Source of the DNA: a virus
Strand: one strand, 5' to 3'
Virus record (IMG/VR): IMGVR_UViG_3300042535_000048
Coordinates: 1-29,068 of that record
Length of the DNA stretch: 29,068 nt
Numbering within the stretch: position 1 is the stretch's first letter; each line of letters begins with the position of its first letter. The translations under genes were made by a program, and so were the position numbers. Below, piece after piece: positions 21,848 to 29,068 of this stretch. The notes under the pieces were generated by a model, which made no database searches, was not told where the DNA came from, and saw nothing but the letters and a program-made list of their open reading frames with translations.

Positions 21848-24601
21848 ATGGCTAGTGTTGGTGGAAGAATAATAATGTCTTATGGCGATCCTCCTGGTGC
21901 GCCATCAACAGGAAAAGTAGCTTTTTATGTTAAAAATGATGGTTTGTTTTATTATAAACTAGACACAGGTTCAGAATTTCAAGTAACACAAAGTGGGGCT
22001 GTTGATCATGGGGGACTTTTAGGTTTAGGCGACGATGATCATATTCAATATTTAAATGAAGAGCGTGGCGATGCTAGATACCTTTCAACATCAAGCGGAG
22101 TACTTAATGGAAATAGTCATAATCACAGTGTAGGTGACGGTGGTCCTATTTATTTTGGAACCCTTAGTGGTACAGGAGACGTGGCAACATTAACTGCTTT
22201 AGGATCACAAGATCCAGGATCAGCAGGTGTCGACCTTATAGGTTATGGGCCAGATCATACCCTCAAAGAATGGTTAGATCAATCAATTAATAGTGGTGTT
22301 TTAAGTGGTTGTGTATTAACTAATGAGGGAGTTTTACACCTATCTTGGACATCAGGAACAATATACGACTCAGTTTCTAAAACTATACTTTTTATTTCAT
22401 CTGGCTCAGGAGATGTAGTAGATAATTCAATAAATTATTTAAAATGGACTGTAGCTAATTCCTTAGAATTATCGTTGCAAAAAGCAACGGGTGACGAAAT
22501 TTTTGTGGCCAGAATAGATGCATTTAATAATAAAATTCATATTATAAATCAAACCCCATACATTTCTAATAAAATACCAAGTATAGAAAAAGCCCTTTCA
22601 TCAATGTTCCCATTAATTATAACTGATGGTTTACTAGTGTATGAAAAATCAGGTTGGATGGTAACCTCCTCTTCAGGAACATATTTTGAAAATGGTTTTC
22701 ATGAGGTAGATTTACCTGAATTAGATAGCTCCGTTCCTTTAACTTTATATAGATTTTACCATACTAGTAATGTTTGGGATCAAGACACAAGTAGTGGTAT
22801 AGACCCTACAAAATGGGATAACGGTTCAGATAGAGTAGCAACTAATCCTAATAAGTATTATAAATCTATGTTTTCCTTAGGCCATGACAAAATACATTGG
22901 ATATACCCACAAGCAGAGTATGATTCAGAGGCTGCTGCTATTATAGGACCATTACCAGTTCAACCAGCTGGTATGGCTATGCATCCACAAAGTTCTGCTA
23001 TAGTTTTAAAAGGAGATGCTCCTAATTTTCCTTCCGTAGGTTCTGCTTCTTGGATAGATGCTCGTCCAATGAGGTTAGGAGCAGGAGTAACTTCAGTAAT
23101 AGACCATGGCAGCATTATAGGGTTATCTGATGATGATCATACACAATATTTAAATGAAGCCCGCGGGGACGAAAGGTATTATACTGAGTCTGAGGTGGAT
23201 ACTATATCGGGAACATTAAATAATGAAATAATGGAAAGTATGTCTTCTTTCTTAAAGTTACAGGATGTTCCTACATCTTACTCTGGTGAAGCATTAAAAC
23301 ATGTCATGGTAAATGCCGAAGAGACTGGGTTAAGTTTTATGGATTTTGAGCACGGCCACCAGATTGGTATAGATGGAGAGCCTACTATAACTACTGGCTC
23401 TGGGGCAAATGCTGGAAAATTTAGTGTAGCTTCGGTAGAGGTGTGGTTTTATATAGATAATAATAAATCTGGAGTTTTAAAACATAATATAGTCGAGAGT
23501 GGTTGGTTAGTCCCTGTCGATGACGTAACCGAATATATTTGTGCCGATAGAGATACAGATAGTTGGGTAATGCTAAGTAGTATGGATAGTATTGATTATA
23601 TAAGATACATTCCATATTTTACTTCTTTTAAACGTGCTGGTAGTAATAATTTTCATTTTCAAAAAATGATATTAAAGTTTCATGGAGAATTAGATATTAA
23701 TCACGAAAGATTATTAACAACGACTAGGTATTATAAGACAAACCAGGCTTTAACTGGCTTATCCGTAGATACTTCTTTAAATATAGTTTTGAATGGGGGC
23801 GTAGTTTATAACTCTAATTACAAATACGACTTACCATCAGTAACTGCCTCTACTAGACAATTTAAATGCACTAATATAAGCGGAACTTGGTCAATTACGT
23901 CTAATACTACACCAATATTAAATAATACTCAATATAATACAGTGTCAGGCCTTTCAGATCTTACAGATGGTTATTGGGGCTCTACTTATGTCTATAGAGG
24001 CGTAGAAGATCAGGATCATATGTATACAGTGCTTGGAGCATCCGAGTATCCATCTTTATCTTTAGCCCAAGCAGATAATAGTATACCTAATACTCCTGAA
24101 CTTATTTCTGGTCACGCCATATTTGTTGGGAGAGTAATAGTCCAAAAAAACACTACTTCTGGTATTATTTGTGAGTCTGCTTTTACTAATATTTTTTCAG
24201 CTTCCTCAGCAATATCAGACCATGGAGTGTTGGCCGGACTTTTAGATGATGATCATACACAATATTTAAACGAAGCCCGCGGGGATGAAAGGTATTATAC
24301 CGAGACCGAAATAAATATCATATCAGGAACTTTACAATCAAGTATAGATTTAAAACCTGATTCCTTTATAGATTTAGATACAGTCCCAAATACTTATTCT
24401 GGAGCTTCTGGTTATGTAGTAGTAGTAAAAGAAGGTGAAGATGGTTTAGAGTTTGTTTTACCAGATAGTTTGCATCATTCTGTTTATTATAGTAAAGATG
24501 ATATTAATACTATTTCTGGAGTATTACAGGGAAATATAAATTTAAAACCGGACACATTTTTGGATTTATCTGACACTCCTTTAAATTACTCTGGGGCATA
24601 A
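21848..24601 (+). CDS. Long tail fibre protein, upstream part of a frame broken by TAA
   Basis: 917 residues ending at an in-frame TAA (24599-24601). The N-terminus has SYGDPPGAPSTGKVAFYVKN and LFYYKLDTGSEFQV, a typical fibre start. Fibre repeats of the DHGxLxGLxDDDHTQY type occur near 22001, 23099 and 24217, with RYYTE-x-EVDTISG segments. The last residues DTPLNYSGA match the upstream copy VPNTYSGASGYVVV, where Ser-Gly-Tyr should follow; here TAA replaces that Ser. The same frame stays open for 664 more codons to 26593. AGGAG precedes the ATG. The protein would bind the host surface. Either the gene is truncated or split, or the stop is a sequencing error; see the two following entries. Confidence 0.85.
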   Translation: MASVGGRIIMSYGDPPGAPSTGKVAFYVKNDGLFYYKLDTGSEFQVTQSGAVDHGGLLGLGDDDHIQYLNEERGDARYLSTSSGVLNGNSHNHSVGDGGPIYFGTLSGTGDVATLTALGSQDPGSAGVDLIGYGPDHTLKEWLDQSINSGVLSGCVLTNEGVLHLSWTSGTIYDSVSKTILFISSGSGDVVDNSINYLKWTVANSLELSLQKATGDEIFVARIDAFNNKIHIINQTPYISNKIPSIEKALSSMFPLIITDGLLVYEKSGWMVTSSSGTYFENGFHEVDLPELDSSVPLTLYRFYHTSNVWDQDTSSGIDPTKWDNGSDRVATNPNKYYKSMFSLGHDKIHWIYPQAEYDSEAAAIIGPLPVQPAGMAMHPQSSAIVLKGDAPNFPSVGSASWIDARPMRLGAGVTSVIDHGSIIGLSDDDHTQYLNEARGDERYYTESEVDTISGTLNNEIMESMSSFLKLQDVPTSYSGEALKHVMVNAEETGLSFMDFEHGHQIGIDGEPTITTGSGANAGKFSVASVEVWFYIDNNKSGVLKHNIVESGWLVPVDDVTEYICADRDTDSWVMLSSMDSIDYIRYIPYFTSFKRAGSNNFHFQKMILKFHGELDINHERLLTTTRYYKTNQALTGLSVDTSLNIVLNGGVVYNSNYKYDLPSVTASTRQFKCTNISGTWSITSNTTPILNNTQYNTVSGLSDLTDGYWGSTYVYRGVEDQDHMYTVLGASEYPSLSLAQADNSIPNTPELISGHAIFVGRVIVQKNTTSGIICESAFTNIFSASSAISDHGVLAGLLDDDHTQYLNEARGDERYYTETEINIISGTLQSSIDLKPDSFIDLDTVPNTYSGASGYVVVVKEGEDGLEFVLPDSLHHSVYYSKDDINTISGVLQGNINLKPDTFLDLSDTPLNYSGA
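23129..23183 (+). repeat. Direct repeat copy A inside the fibre gene
   Basis: A 55-base block that recurs at 24245-24299 with only two silent-type changes. It encodes DDDHTQYLNEARGDERYY plus the first bases of the next codon. The DNA-level identity is higher than the protein repeat requires and suggests recent duplication or gene conversion. Confidence 0.9.
24245..24299 (+). repeat. Direct repeat copy B inside the fibre gene
   Basis: Second copy of the 55-base block at 23129-23183 (53 of 55 bases equal), 1116 bases downstream and in the same reading frame. Recombination between copies would delete 1116 bases (372 codons) without shifting the frame. Confidence 0.9.
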
Positions 24602-25069
24602 GGTTATGTTTTAGCAATTAATGCCTCTGGAACTGGCATAGATTTTTATTCCTCACAAGAAATACATAGTGCTACTTTTTATACCAAAACTGAATTAACT
24701 ACAAGCGGGGTTTTAGATACCAGGTATTACACTGAAACAGAAGTAGATACTATATCAGGTTCAATTTATAATTCAATTCCTACAGCACTATCTCAACTAT
24801 CAGAAGATACTACACATAGAGTAGTAACTGATTCTGAAAAGAGTATCTGGTCAGGAAAACAGGATGTAATAGAAGATTATCCTTACATTAGACAATCCGA
24901 TTTAGATAGAAACTGTTCCGGCCTTGGTGGAACCGCTTCAACATCTAGTCTAATTACAACTAATTCAGGAAATACTACCTTTAGTGTTGGTAGTGGTTTT
25001 GGTTATGTTAATAATCATACTGGAGTTCCTGGAACATTTGTATATGTAACTTTTTCCGGAGCCCAAAAT
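24602..25069 (+). other. In-frame coding stretch after the TAA, with no start codon
   Basis: These 156 codons are open in the frame of the flanking fibre segments and contain no ATG, GTG or TTG in frame. They translate as fibre sequence: GYVLAINASGTGIDFYSS continues the DTP-motif, followed by DTRYYTETEVDTISGS, then RVVTDSEKSIWSGKQDVI, and a Gly/Ser-rich beta region leading into the downstream segment. So this is not an intergenic gap but a fibre region that would go untranslated if the TAA is real and no read-through occurs. Confidence 0.85.
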
Positions 25070-26593
25070 GTGGCACATTTAGGAGATGGAAATACTCACA
25101 TTGCTGTTGATATTAATGGTGATGTTGTAACATCCACTTCAGAACCAATAATGGCAAGTCATATATATTTAGGACATATTTATGTTATAAATAATTATAT
25201 TGTGGAGGTATTTAATGTTCCTGAATGGGCAGGTCATTTTAGTGGAAGAGTAAATGGATTTGTTTCACATGGAATAAAAACAATAGTTTCTGCTGGTTTA
25301 GCTGTAAGTGAGCAGGTCACACCTTTAAAATTAAATATATCTTCTGGTAAGTTATATGTTAGACTTTCCGAGGTAAATGTATCTTCACCAATAACATCGT
25401 TTACAAAGATGTATGAAAATGATAATGTTTGGTATACAGATTCAAACAATATAGACTATGTTAATACAACACAGTGGAATAATGTAGCATCAGGTTTGGT
25501 TACTACTACTTCAGGTTATTGGAAAAAAGATCTTGTTTTAATTACCCCATCAAAAAATGTATATTATATTTTTGGTCAAGGAGAGTTTGCTTCAGAAGAT
25601 TTGGCAATTGCTGGGCCTATACCTATAGTTCCTGATGCAATCAGGCAAGATAGTGCCTACTTAGCACTTATAGTAAGCAGGAAAGACGATACTTCTATAG
25701 ACAACAGAATACACATTATATCTCCTAATTTAGATAGAATATTTGGTTATGGCACTAGTGGTGGCGGAACCGTAGTTGATCACGGAACTTTAATTGGTTT
25801 GGGTGATGACGATCATACACAATACTTTAATACTGAAAGAGGCGATGCAAGATATTTTACCGAGACTGAGCTAACTAATGGAGAGTTAGACTCCAGATAC
25901 TATACTGAAACGGAATTAAATTCAGGTCAGTTGGATTCAAGATATTTTACAGAGTCTGAATTAACCACCAGTGGTTCTTTAGATTCTAGGTATTACACTG
26001 AGACAGAGGTTAATACAATTTCCGGCGCAATAAATGCTAAAATAATTACTGCTCATAATGGACTAACTGGTTTATCAGATGATGATCATAACCAATATCT
26101 ATTAACTTCAGGAACAAGAAATTTAACAGGTATACAATCATATAGTTCTGATAATAGTTTTACAACAGCAAGACAGATTCCAGACAAAGGTTACGTAGAT
26201 TCTGTAACTATATTTGGCCAAAATTATTCTCAAAATTCAAGTGAAGGTCAATCCTCTACAACAAGTAATACATATCAAAATAAACTAACATTAACTACAG
26301 CTTCTCTACCATCAGGAAATTATAGAATAAATTGGTATTATGAGTGGACACATTCTTCTATTAGTGATTTTTTTGACGCTCAGGTTCAAGTCAACAATGT
26401 AACTACTATTATGAATCATATACAAGAACCAAAACAGAGTGGAACATCTAACTGGGTATCTTCTTCTGGGTTTTATTATTATTCAGGTATAAGTGGTGTA
26501 TTAACAATAGATTTAGATTATAGGACAAGTACAGCAACAAGTACAACATCCTACATAAGAAGAGCAAGATTAGAACTTTGGAGGATATCTTAA
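25070..26593 (+). CDS. Tail fibre, downstream C-terminal part (separated by the TAA)
   Basis: 508 codons including the stop, from a GTG at 25070 preceded by CCGGAG at 8-base spacing; this is the only usual start in frame after the TAA, but it lies inside what looks like a beta domain (AQNVAHLGDGNTHIAVDING), so it may be fortuitous. The part has DHGTLIGLGDDDHTQY near 25777, four RYxTExEL units at 25841-26011 and GLSDDDHNQYLLTSGTR. A C-terminal beta-sandwich-like tip follows (YRINWYYEWTHSSISDFFDA, then a terminal RARLELWRIS). It is most simply the distal, host-binding end of the preceding fibre. With the upstream part and the bridge it makes a 1581-codon frame with one stop. Confidence 0.75.
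   Translation: MAHLGDGNTHIAVDINGDVVTSTSEPIMASHIYLGHIYVINNYIVEVFNVPEWAGHFSGRVNGFVSHGIKTIVSAGLAVSEQVTPLKLNISSGKLYVRLSEVNVSSPITSFTKMYENDNVWYTDSNNIDYVNTTQWNNVASGLVTTTSGYWKKDLVLITPSKNVYYIFGQGEFASEDLAIAGPIPIVPDAIRQDSAYLALIVSRKDDTSIDNRIHIISPNLDRIFGYGTSGGGTVVDHGTLIGLGDDDHTQYFNTERGDARYFTETELTNGELDSRYYTETELNSGQLDSRYFTESELTTSGSLDSRYYTETEVNTISGAINAKIITAHNGLTGLSDDDHNQYLLTSGTRNLTGIQSYSSDNSFTTARQIPDKGYVDSVTIFGQNYSQNSSEGQSSTTSNTYQNKLTLTTASLPSGNYRINWYYEWTHSSISDFFDAQVQVNNVTTIMNHIQEPKQSGTSNWVSSSGFYYYSGISGVLTIDLDYRTSTATSTTSYIRRARLELWRIS
25841..26011 (+). repeat. Tandem RYxTE units in the fibre
   Basis: Four consecutive units of 12-15 codons: DARYFTETELTNGEL, DSRYYTETELNSGQL, DSRYFTESELTTSGSL and DSRYYTETEV. They vary at the DNA level, unlike the 55-base direct repeat. 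Tandem copies of this motif are typical of trimeric fibre shafts. Confidence 0.85.
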
Positions 26594-27585
26594 TGGCAAT
26601 GACAACTTATACATACTCAATAACAAATGATTTTCTTAATGGTATATTAAATTCTAATAAATTGACCACTGAAATAATTGGTTCAGGAATAGCCACTAAT
26701 TTGTTATATGTTAATACAAATGGGGATTCCTGTGAAATAGTTTTTGTTGATGAATTATCTTCTCCAAATATTACTATTTTAAATGGATTGGTAGCAACTC
26801 ATGATGGCGCTGCTGATGTGGCTCCTATTATGGAAGTTAAGTTGACCGATTTACCAAAAGATATTTCAGGTAAATTAAGAGTGCATCAAACATCTAGACG
26901 TTTAGGAACCAGAATATGTTGGGCAGGAGTAGGGGATGATCAATCAGATCCTCACAAGGTTGGTGGAGGAGTGCCTATTTCTTTTATTCACCATATAGGA
27001 GATCCTGATCCAGATCCTATCTATGTTGATTTCAATATGGTTAATAATGAGACATGGGTTCATGAGGGTTATGTTACTTGGAAGGATGCTATTTTAGACA
27101 CTATAACCTTGGATCTTGTTACAAGAACTACAGGAGTTACAGTTGGTTCTAATACTAACTATAATTTGTATGGTGGATACTTAATAGTTCCGGCGGCAGG
27201 GAATGGGACAGTAAGCATAACTTCCGATATAACTACTCATAGTGGTGGACTAGTTTATATCCCTAATGATGACCTTGGTAATCCGCCAGCAGCTTATTGG
27301 AATGCTACGTGGAATACTTCTACAAAAAGGTATGAAAATATAACTGCAGCACCAACAGGAAATGGAAGGTATAATATGTTTGCTATTGAAATAAATTTGG
27401 CAAAATTTATAAATAAAATGCCTTTACTACATAGTGGTTTTATAGCATTAAATTCCTCAGATTCTGATCAAATAGGTCATGGAATGCGGTTAAAGATTAC
27501 ATCAGATACAAATACAGATACCGCGTCAGATCATGAATGGGCGTTAGCTAGCACGATTTGTTTGCATAGAAAAAAATCAGTATAG
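26593..27585 (+). CDS. Conserved phage virion protein of the fibre block
   Basis: 330 residues from the ATG at 26593, which overlaps the preceding stop by one base (TAATG) and has GGAGG (26580-26584) 8 bases upstream; a longer TTG start would sit on that site. The order SDPHKVGGGVPISFIHHIGD, YVDFNMVNNETWVHEGYVTW, GSNTNYNLYGGYLIVPAAGN, YWNATWNTSTKRYENITAAP and LLHSGFIALNSSDSDQIGHG matches a structural protein type I recall from marine-type phages. It contains no enzyme motif and is beta-rich. It is likely a fibre, receptor-binding or decoration component, but its precise place in the virion is unknown. Translation is likely coupled to the fibre gene. Confidence 0.7.
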   Translation: MAMTTYTYSITNDFLNGILNSNKLTTEIIGSGIATNLLYVNTNGDSCEIVFVDELSSPNITILNGLVATHDGAADVAPIMEVKLTDLPKDISGKLRVHQTSRRLGTRICWAGVGDDQSDPHKVGGGVPISFIHHIGDPDPDPIYVDFNMVNNETWVHEGYVTWKDAILDTITLDLVTRTTGVTVGSNTNYNLYGGYLIVPAAGNGTVSITSDITTHSGGLVYIPNDDLGNPPAAYWNATWNTSTKRYENITAAPTGNGRYNMFAIEINLAKFINKMPLLHSGFIALNSSDSDQIGHGMRLKITSDTNTDTASDHEWALASTICLHRKKSV

Positions 27586-27602
27586 TTTAAGGAGATCACC
27601 AT

Positions 27603-28166
27603 ATGAATGTCTTATATAAGATTAAATCTGTAATTATTAGTTGGTTTGCTGATATAAGAATATACATTGGTGGTTTTATTTTATTCGGTAGTTCGGCATA
27701 TGAAATAAAGGGCGACCATATGCGTGAGATTTTAGATACTTTAGAGCCTGGAGATATTCTATTAAGGCGTTACAGTCATTATATTGGTAGTAGATTGGTT
27801 CCTGGGTATTGGTCACATGTAGCTTTATATGTTGGGGATGGTGAGGTTATACATATGCTCGGTAACGGTATAGCTAAAGAAGATATTTTAACTTTTATGA
27901 GATGTGATGATATAGCAATTTTGCGCGGGGAAGAAAAAGATAGAGCATATAATGCTATCATAGGAGCAAATAATTATTATAACCTCTCTATAAAGTATGA
28001 TTATAGTTTTAATTTTAAAGATAAATCAAAAATGAGTTGCACTGAATTACTTTATGATATTTACGCTGAACCAGAAATAACTAAAAGAATATCAGATAAA
28101 TATATCTGCCCAGATGACTTCCTAAATTCCATATTTAAAGTAATATGGACAAAAGGCGAAAAATAA
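27603..28166 (+). CDS. YiiX/YebB-type permuted NlpC/P60 hydrolase
   Basis: 187 residues. The papain-like permuted fold is shown by EPGDILLRR (about 48-56), GYWSHVALYVGDGEVIHMLG (68-87, His72 catalytic, Glu81 probable third residue) and KMSCTELLYDIYAE (143-156, Cys146 nucleophile). The His-before-Cys order is that of the permuted families. An N-terminal hydrophobic or amphipathic stretch (about 8-29) may touch membrane. Family members cleave amide or thioester bonds in peptides or lipids; the substrate is not readable. Flanked by virion genes, it may act on the cell envelope at entry or exit. AAGGAG lies upstream of the ATG. All catalytic residues appear intact. Confidence 0.8.
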   Translation: MNVLYKIKSVIISWFADIRIYIGGFILFGSSAYEIKGDHMREILDTLEPGDILLRRYSHYIGSRLVPGYWSHVALYVGDGEVIHMLGNGIAKEDILTFMRCDDIAILRGEEKDRAYNAIIGANNYYNLSIKYDYSFNFKDKSKMSCTELLYDIYAEPEITKRISDKYICPDDFLNSIFKVIWTKGEK

Positions 28167-28184
28167 TGACAGAGAGTTGGTTAA

Positions 28185-28718
28185 ATGATTAGAGCTGACC
28201 AATCAGAAAGTTTTCCTATATTAGTTTCTTTATTTGATGAAGAGATAGGTCAATTAAGCTCAGGAGAGTTAGTGTATTACGATATTCGTAATATGGACGA
28301 CACACCTTTATCTCCACCAAAGAATGGTCTTTTAACTGAGTCCACTTTTGAGCCTGGGCTTTATAAAAAAGTGATATCTATAAGTAATCCAGGAATTTAC
28401 ATTTGTTACTCCACATGTTCGGGCTTCTTGACTTCATCGGAGGAGATAATAATTAATGAAACAAGTATTTATGACCTCTTAAAACAAAATAGACATTATA
28501 ATATATCAGTAGAGAACGTATCTCGTTCAAATGATACCCCAACTAATTCACAGACCACAAGAAAAGTTCCTTTAGGAGCCACAGACTATATCATCACTCG
28601 CATAAAGAGGGATCAAGATCCCGATTGGTCTGGTGCACATACAGTAAGCGGTTATGTTTACGCTTGGTATAATTCTGATACAGATGAAGTGCCTTATCGC
28701 ATGGGGAGCCAAACATAA
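28185..28718 (+). CDS. Probable virion protein, fibre block
   Basis: 177 residues. The N-terminal about 95 residues look like an immunoglobulin-like or beta-sandwich domain (FPILVSLFDEEIGQLSSGEL, VYYDIRNMDDTPL, TFEPGLYKKVISISNPG, IYICYSTCSGFL). A helical linker (SIYDLLKQNRHYNISVENVS) and a Thr/Arg-rich end with ATDYIITRIKRDQDPDW and YVYAWYNSDTDEVPYRMG follow. It has no enzyme motif. The ribosome binding site is weak (GAGAG). Its stop overlaps the next start by one base (TAATG), so the two are probably co-translated. A virion or baseplate-type component is likely from context. Confidence 0.6.
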   Translation: MIRADQSESFPILVSLFDEEIGQLSSGELVYYDIRNMDDTPLSPPKNGLLTESTFEPGLYKKVISISNPGIYICYSTCSGFLTSSEEIIINETSIYDLLKQNRHYNISVENVSRSNDTPTNSQTTRKVPLGATDYIITRIKRDQDPDWSGAHTVSGYVYAWYNSDTDEVPYRMGSQT

Positions 28719-29068
28719 TGAATATTTCATTTATAACATGGGCAGGATATCAATTAGCACCTTGTAAGGGCACTGTAGAGGTCGGAGACTGTGAAGAGTT
28801 TGTTTGGAATGGCACAGGTCCTCAGGATATTTACGGTGACTGGAGGCACTCTGGGCACGGTGTAGAGAGTGAAAGGTCAAAACACTCGGGCTCGCGCGGG
28901 CTAGAAGTGCAAGGTCATAATAATATTAGCACTTTGTTCACAAATAATAGCTACGTAGACATTTCAAGATACTCTATATTACTCTTTTGGATTAACGTTC
29001 AAAGATGGGATAACAATGCAGAATTTACTTTGGATTTTACAGACAAAGCAGTAGAGGAAATAGACTAA
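28718..29068 (+). CDS. Small probable carbohydrate-binding or virion beta-sandwich protein
   Basis: 116 residues, with the stop at the window's last bases. The region HGVESERSKHSGSRGLEVQG (about 47-66), then ISTLF, and YVDISRYSILLFWINVQRWD (about 79-98) resembles the start of jelly-roll carbohydrate-binding or concanavalin-type domains, where an HSG motif precedes a strand and a LxFWIN-like strand follows. Such domains are normally about 130-150 residues, and here the chain stops at FTDKAVEEID, so it may be truncated by this TAA or continue in another frame beyond the window. It overlaps the preceding stop by one base. Confidence 0.55.
   Translation: MNISFITWAGYQLAPCKGTVEVGDCEEFVWNGTGPQDIYGDWRHSGHGVESERSKHSGSRGLEVQGHNNISTLFTNNSYVDISRYSILLFWINVQRWDNNAEFTLDFTDKAVEEID

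Noticed and set aside
24599-24601. Stop-codon reassignment of TAA in this phage
   Set aside because: TAA ends nearly all genes in the window, and no other recognised gene contains an internal TAA; TAG and TGA are also used as ordinary stops.
1-29068. CRISPR array, insertion sequence or attachment site
   Set aside because: No spaced direct repeats of CRISPR type, no transposase or terminal inverted repeats, and no integrase were seen; repeats are confined to fibre coding sequence and a short intergenic word.

Overview
The window is a low-GC (roughly one third GC by eye) segment of a tailed double-stranded DNA bacteriophage (Caudoviricetes). Every supported gene lies on the + strand. Genes are packed tightly, often with 1-base stop/start overlaps, and are preceded by strong AGGAGG-type ribosome binding sites. 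TAA is the overwhelmingly preferred stop. The phage identity rests on a continuous head-morphogenesis block: terminase, portal, prohead protease, scaffold and HK97-type capsid protein, followed by repetitive tail-fibre genes. The host cannot be named. One membrane-anchored protein ends in a motif like those of Gram-negative outer-membrane beta-barrels, which is only a weak hint.

Layout. 1-3139: a coiled-coil protein and an actin-like ATPase, then a GH24 lysozyme and a two-helix holin candidate, a cold-shock protein and a histone H1 (Hc1)-like protein. 3208-7019: a zinc-ribbon phage protein, a small HNH nuclease, a deoxynucleoside monophosphate kinase, an HD-domain phosphohydrolase, several small unknowns, and a tiny basic peptide followed by a terminator. 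7012-18297: an AT-hook/NUMOD3-like DNA-binding protein, probable small terminase, large terminase, a membrane-anchored unknown, a small beta protein, portal, a free-standing HNH homing endonuclease, prohead protease (TTG start), a small probable virion protein, scaffold, probable decoration protein and major capsid protein, closed by a perfect 16-bp hairpin terminator. 18412-29068: a CxxC membrane protein, virion proteins, and a fibre block containing DDDHTQY- and RYYTE-type repeats, a YiiX-type papain-fold hydrolase and further virion proteins. Tail tube, sheath and tape-measure genes are not in the window.

How the genes work together. The large terminase cuts and pumps DNA through the portal into a prohead built from capsid protein around the scaffold. 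The protease matures the shell, and the decoration candidate would stabilise it. The nucleotide kinase supplies DNA precursors. The Hc1-like and cold-shock proteins would act on nucleic acids in the infected cell. Lysozyme plus the holin candidate would lyse it. The actin-like protein and the coiled-coil protein next to it are a candidate phage filament system.

Most notable observations: a 1581-codon tail-fibre frame broken by one in-frame TAA at a conserved repeat serine; the coiled-coil/actin-like pair; the phage Hc1-like histone; the membrane protein with a barrel-like C-terminus; and an HNH gene whose two halves differ sharply in base composition.
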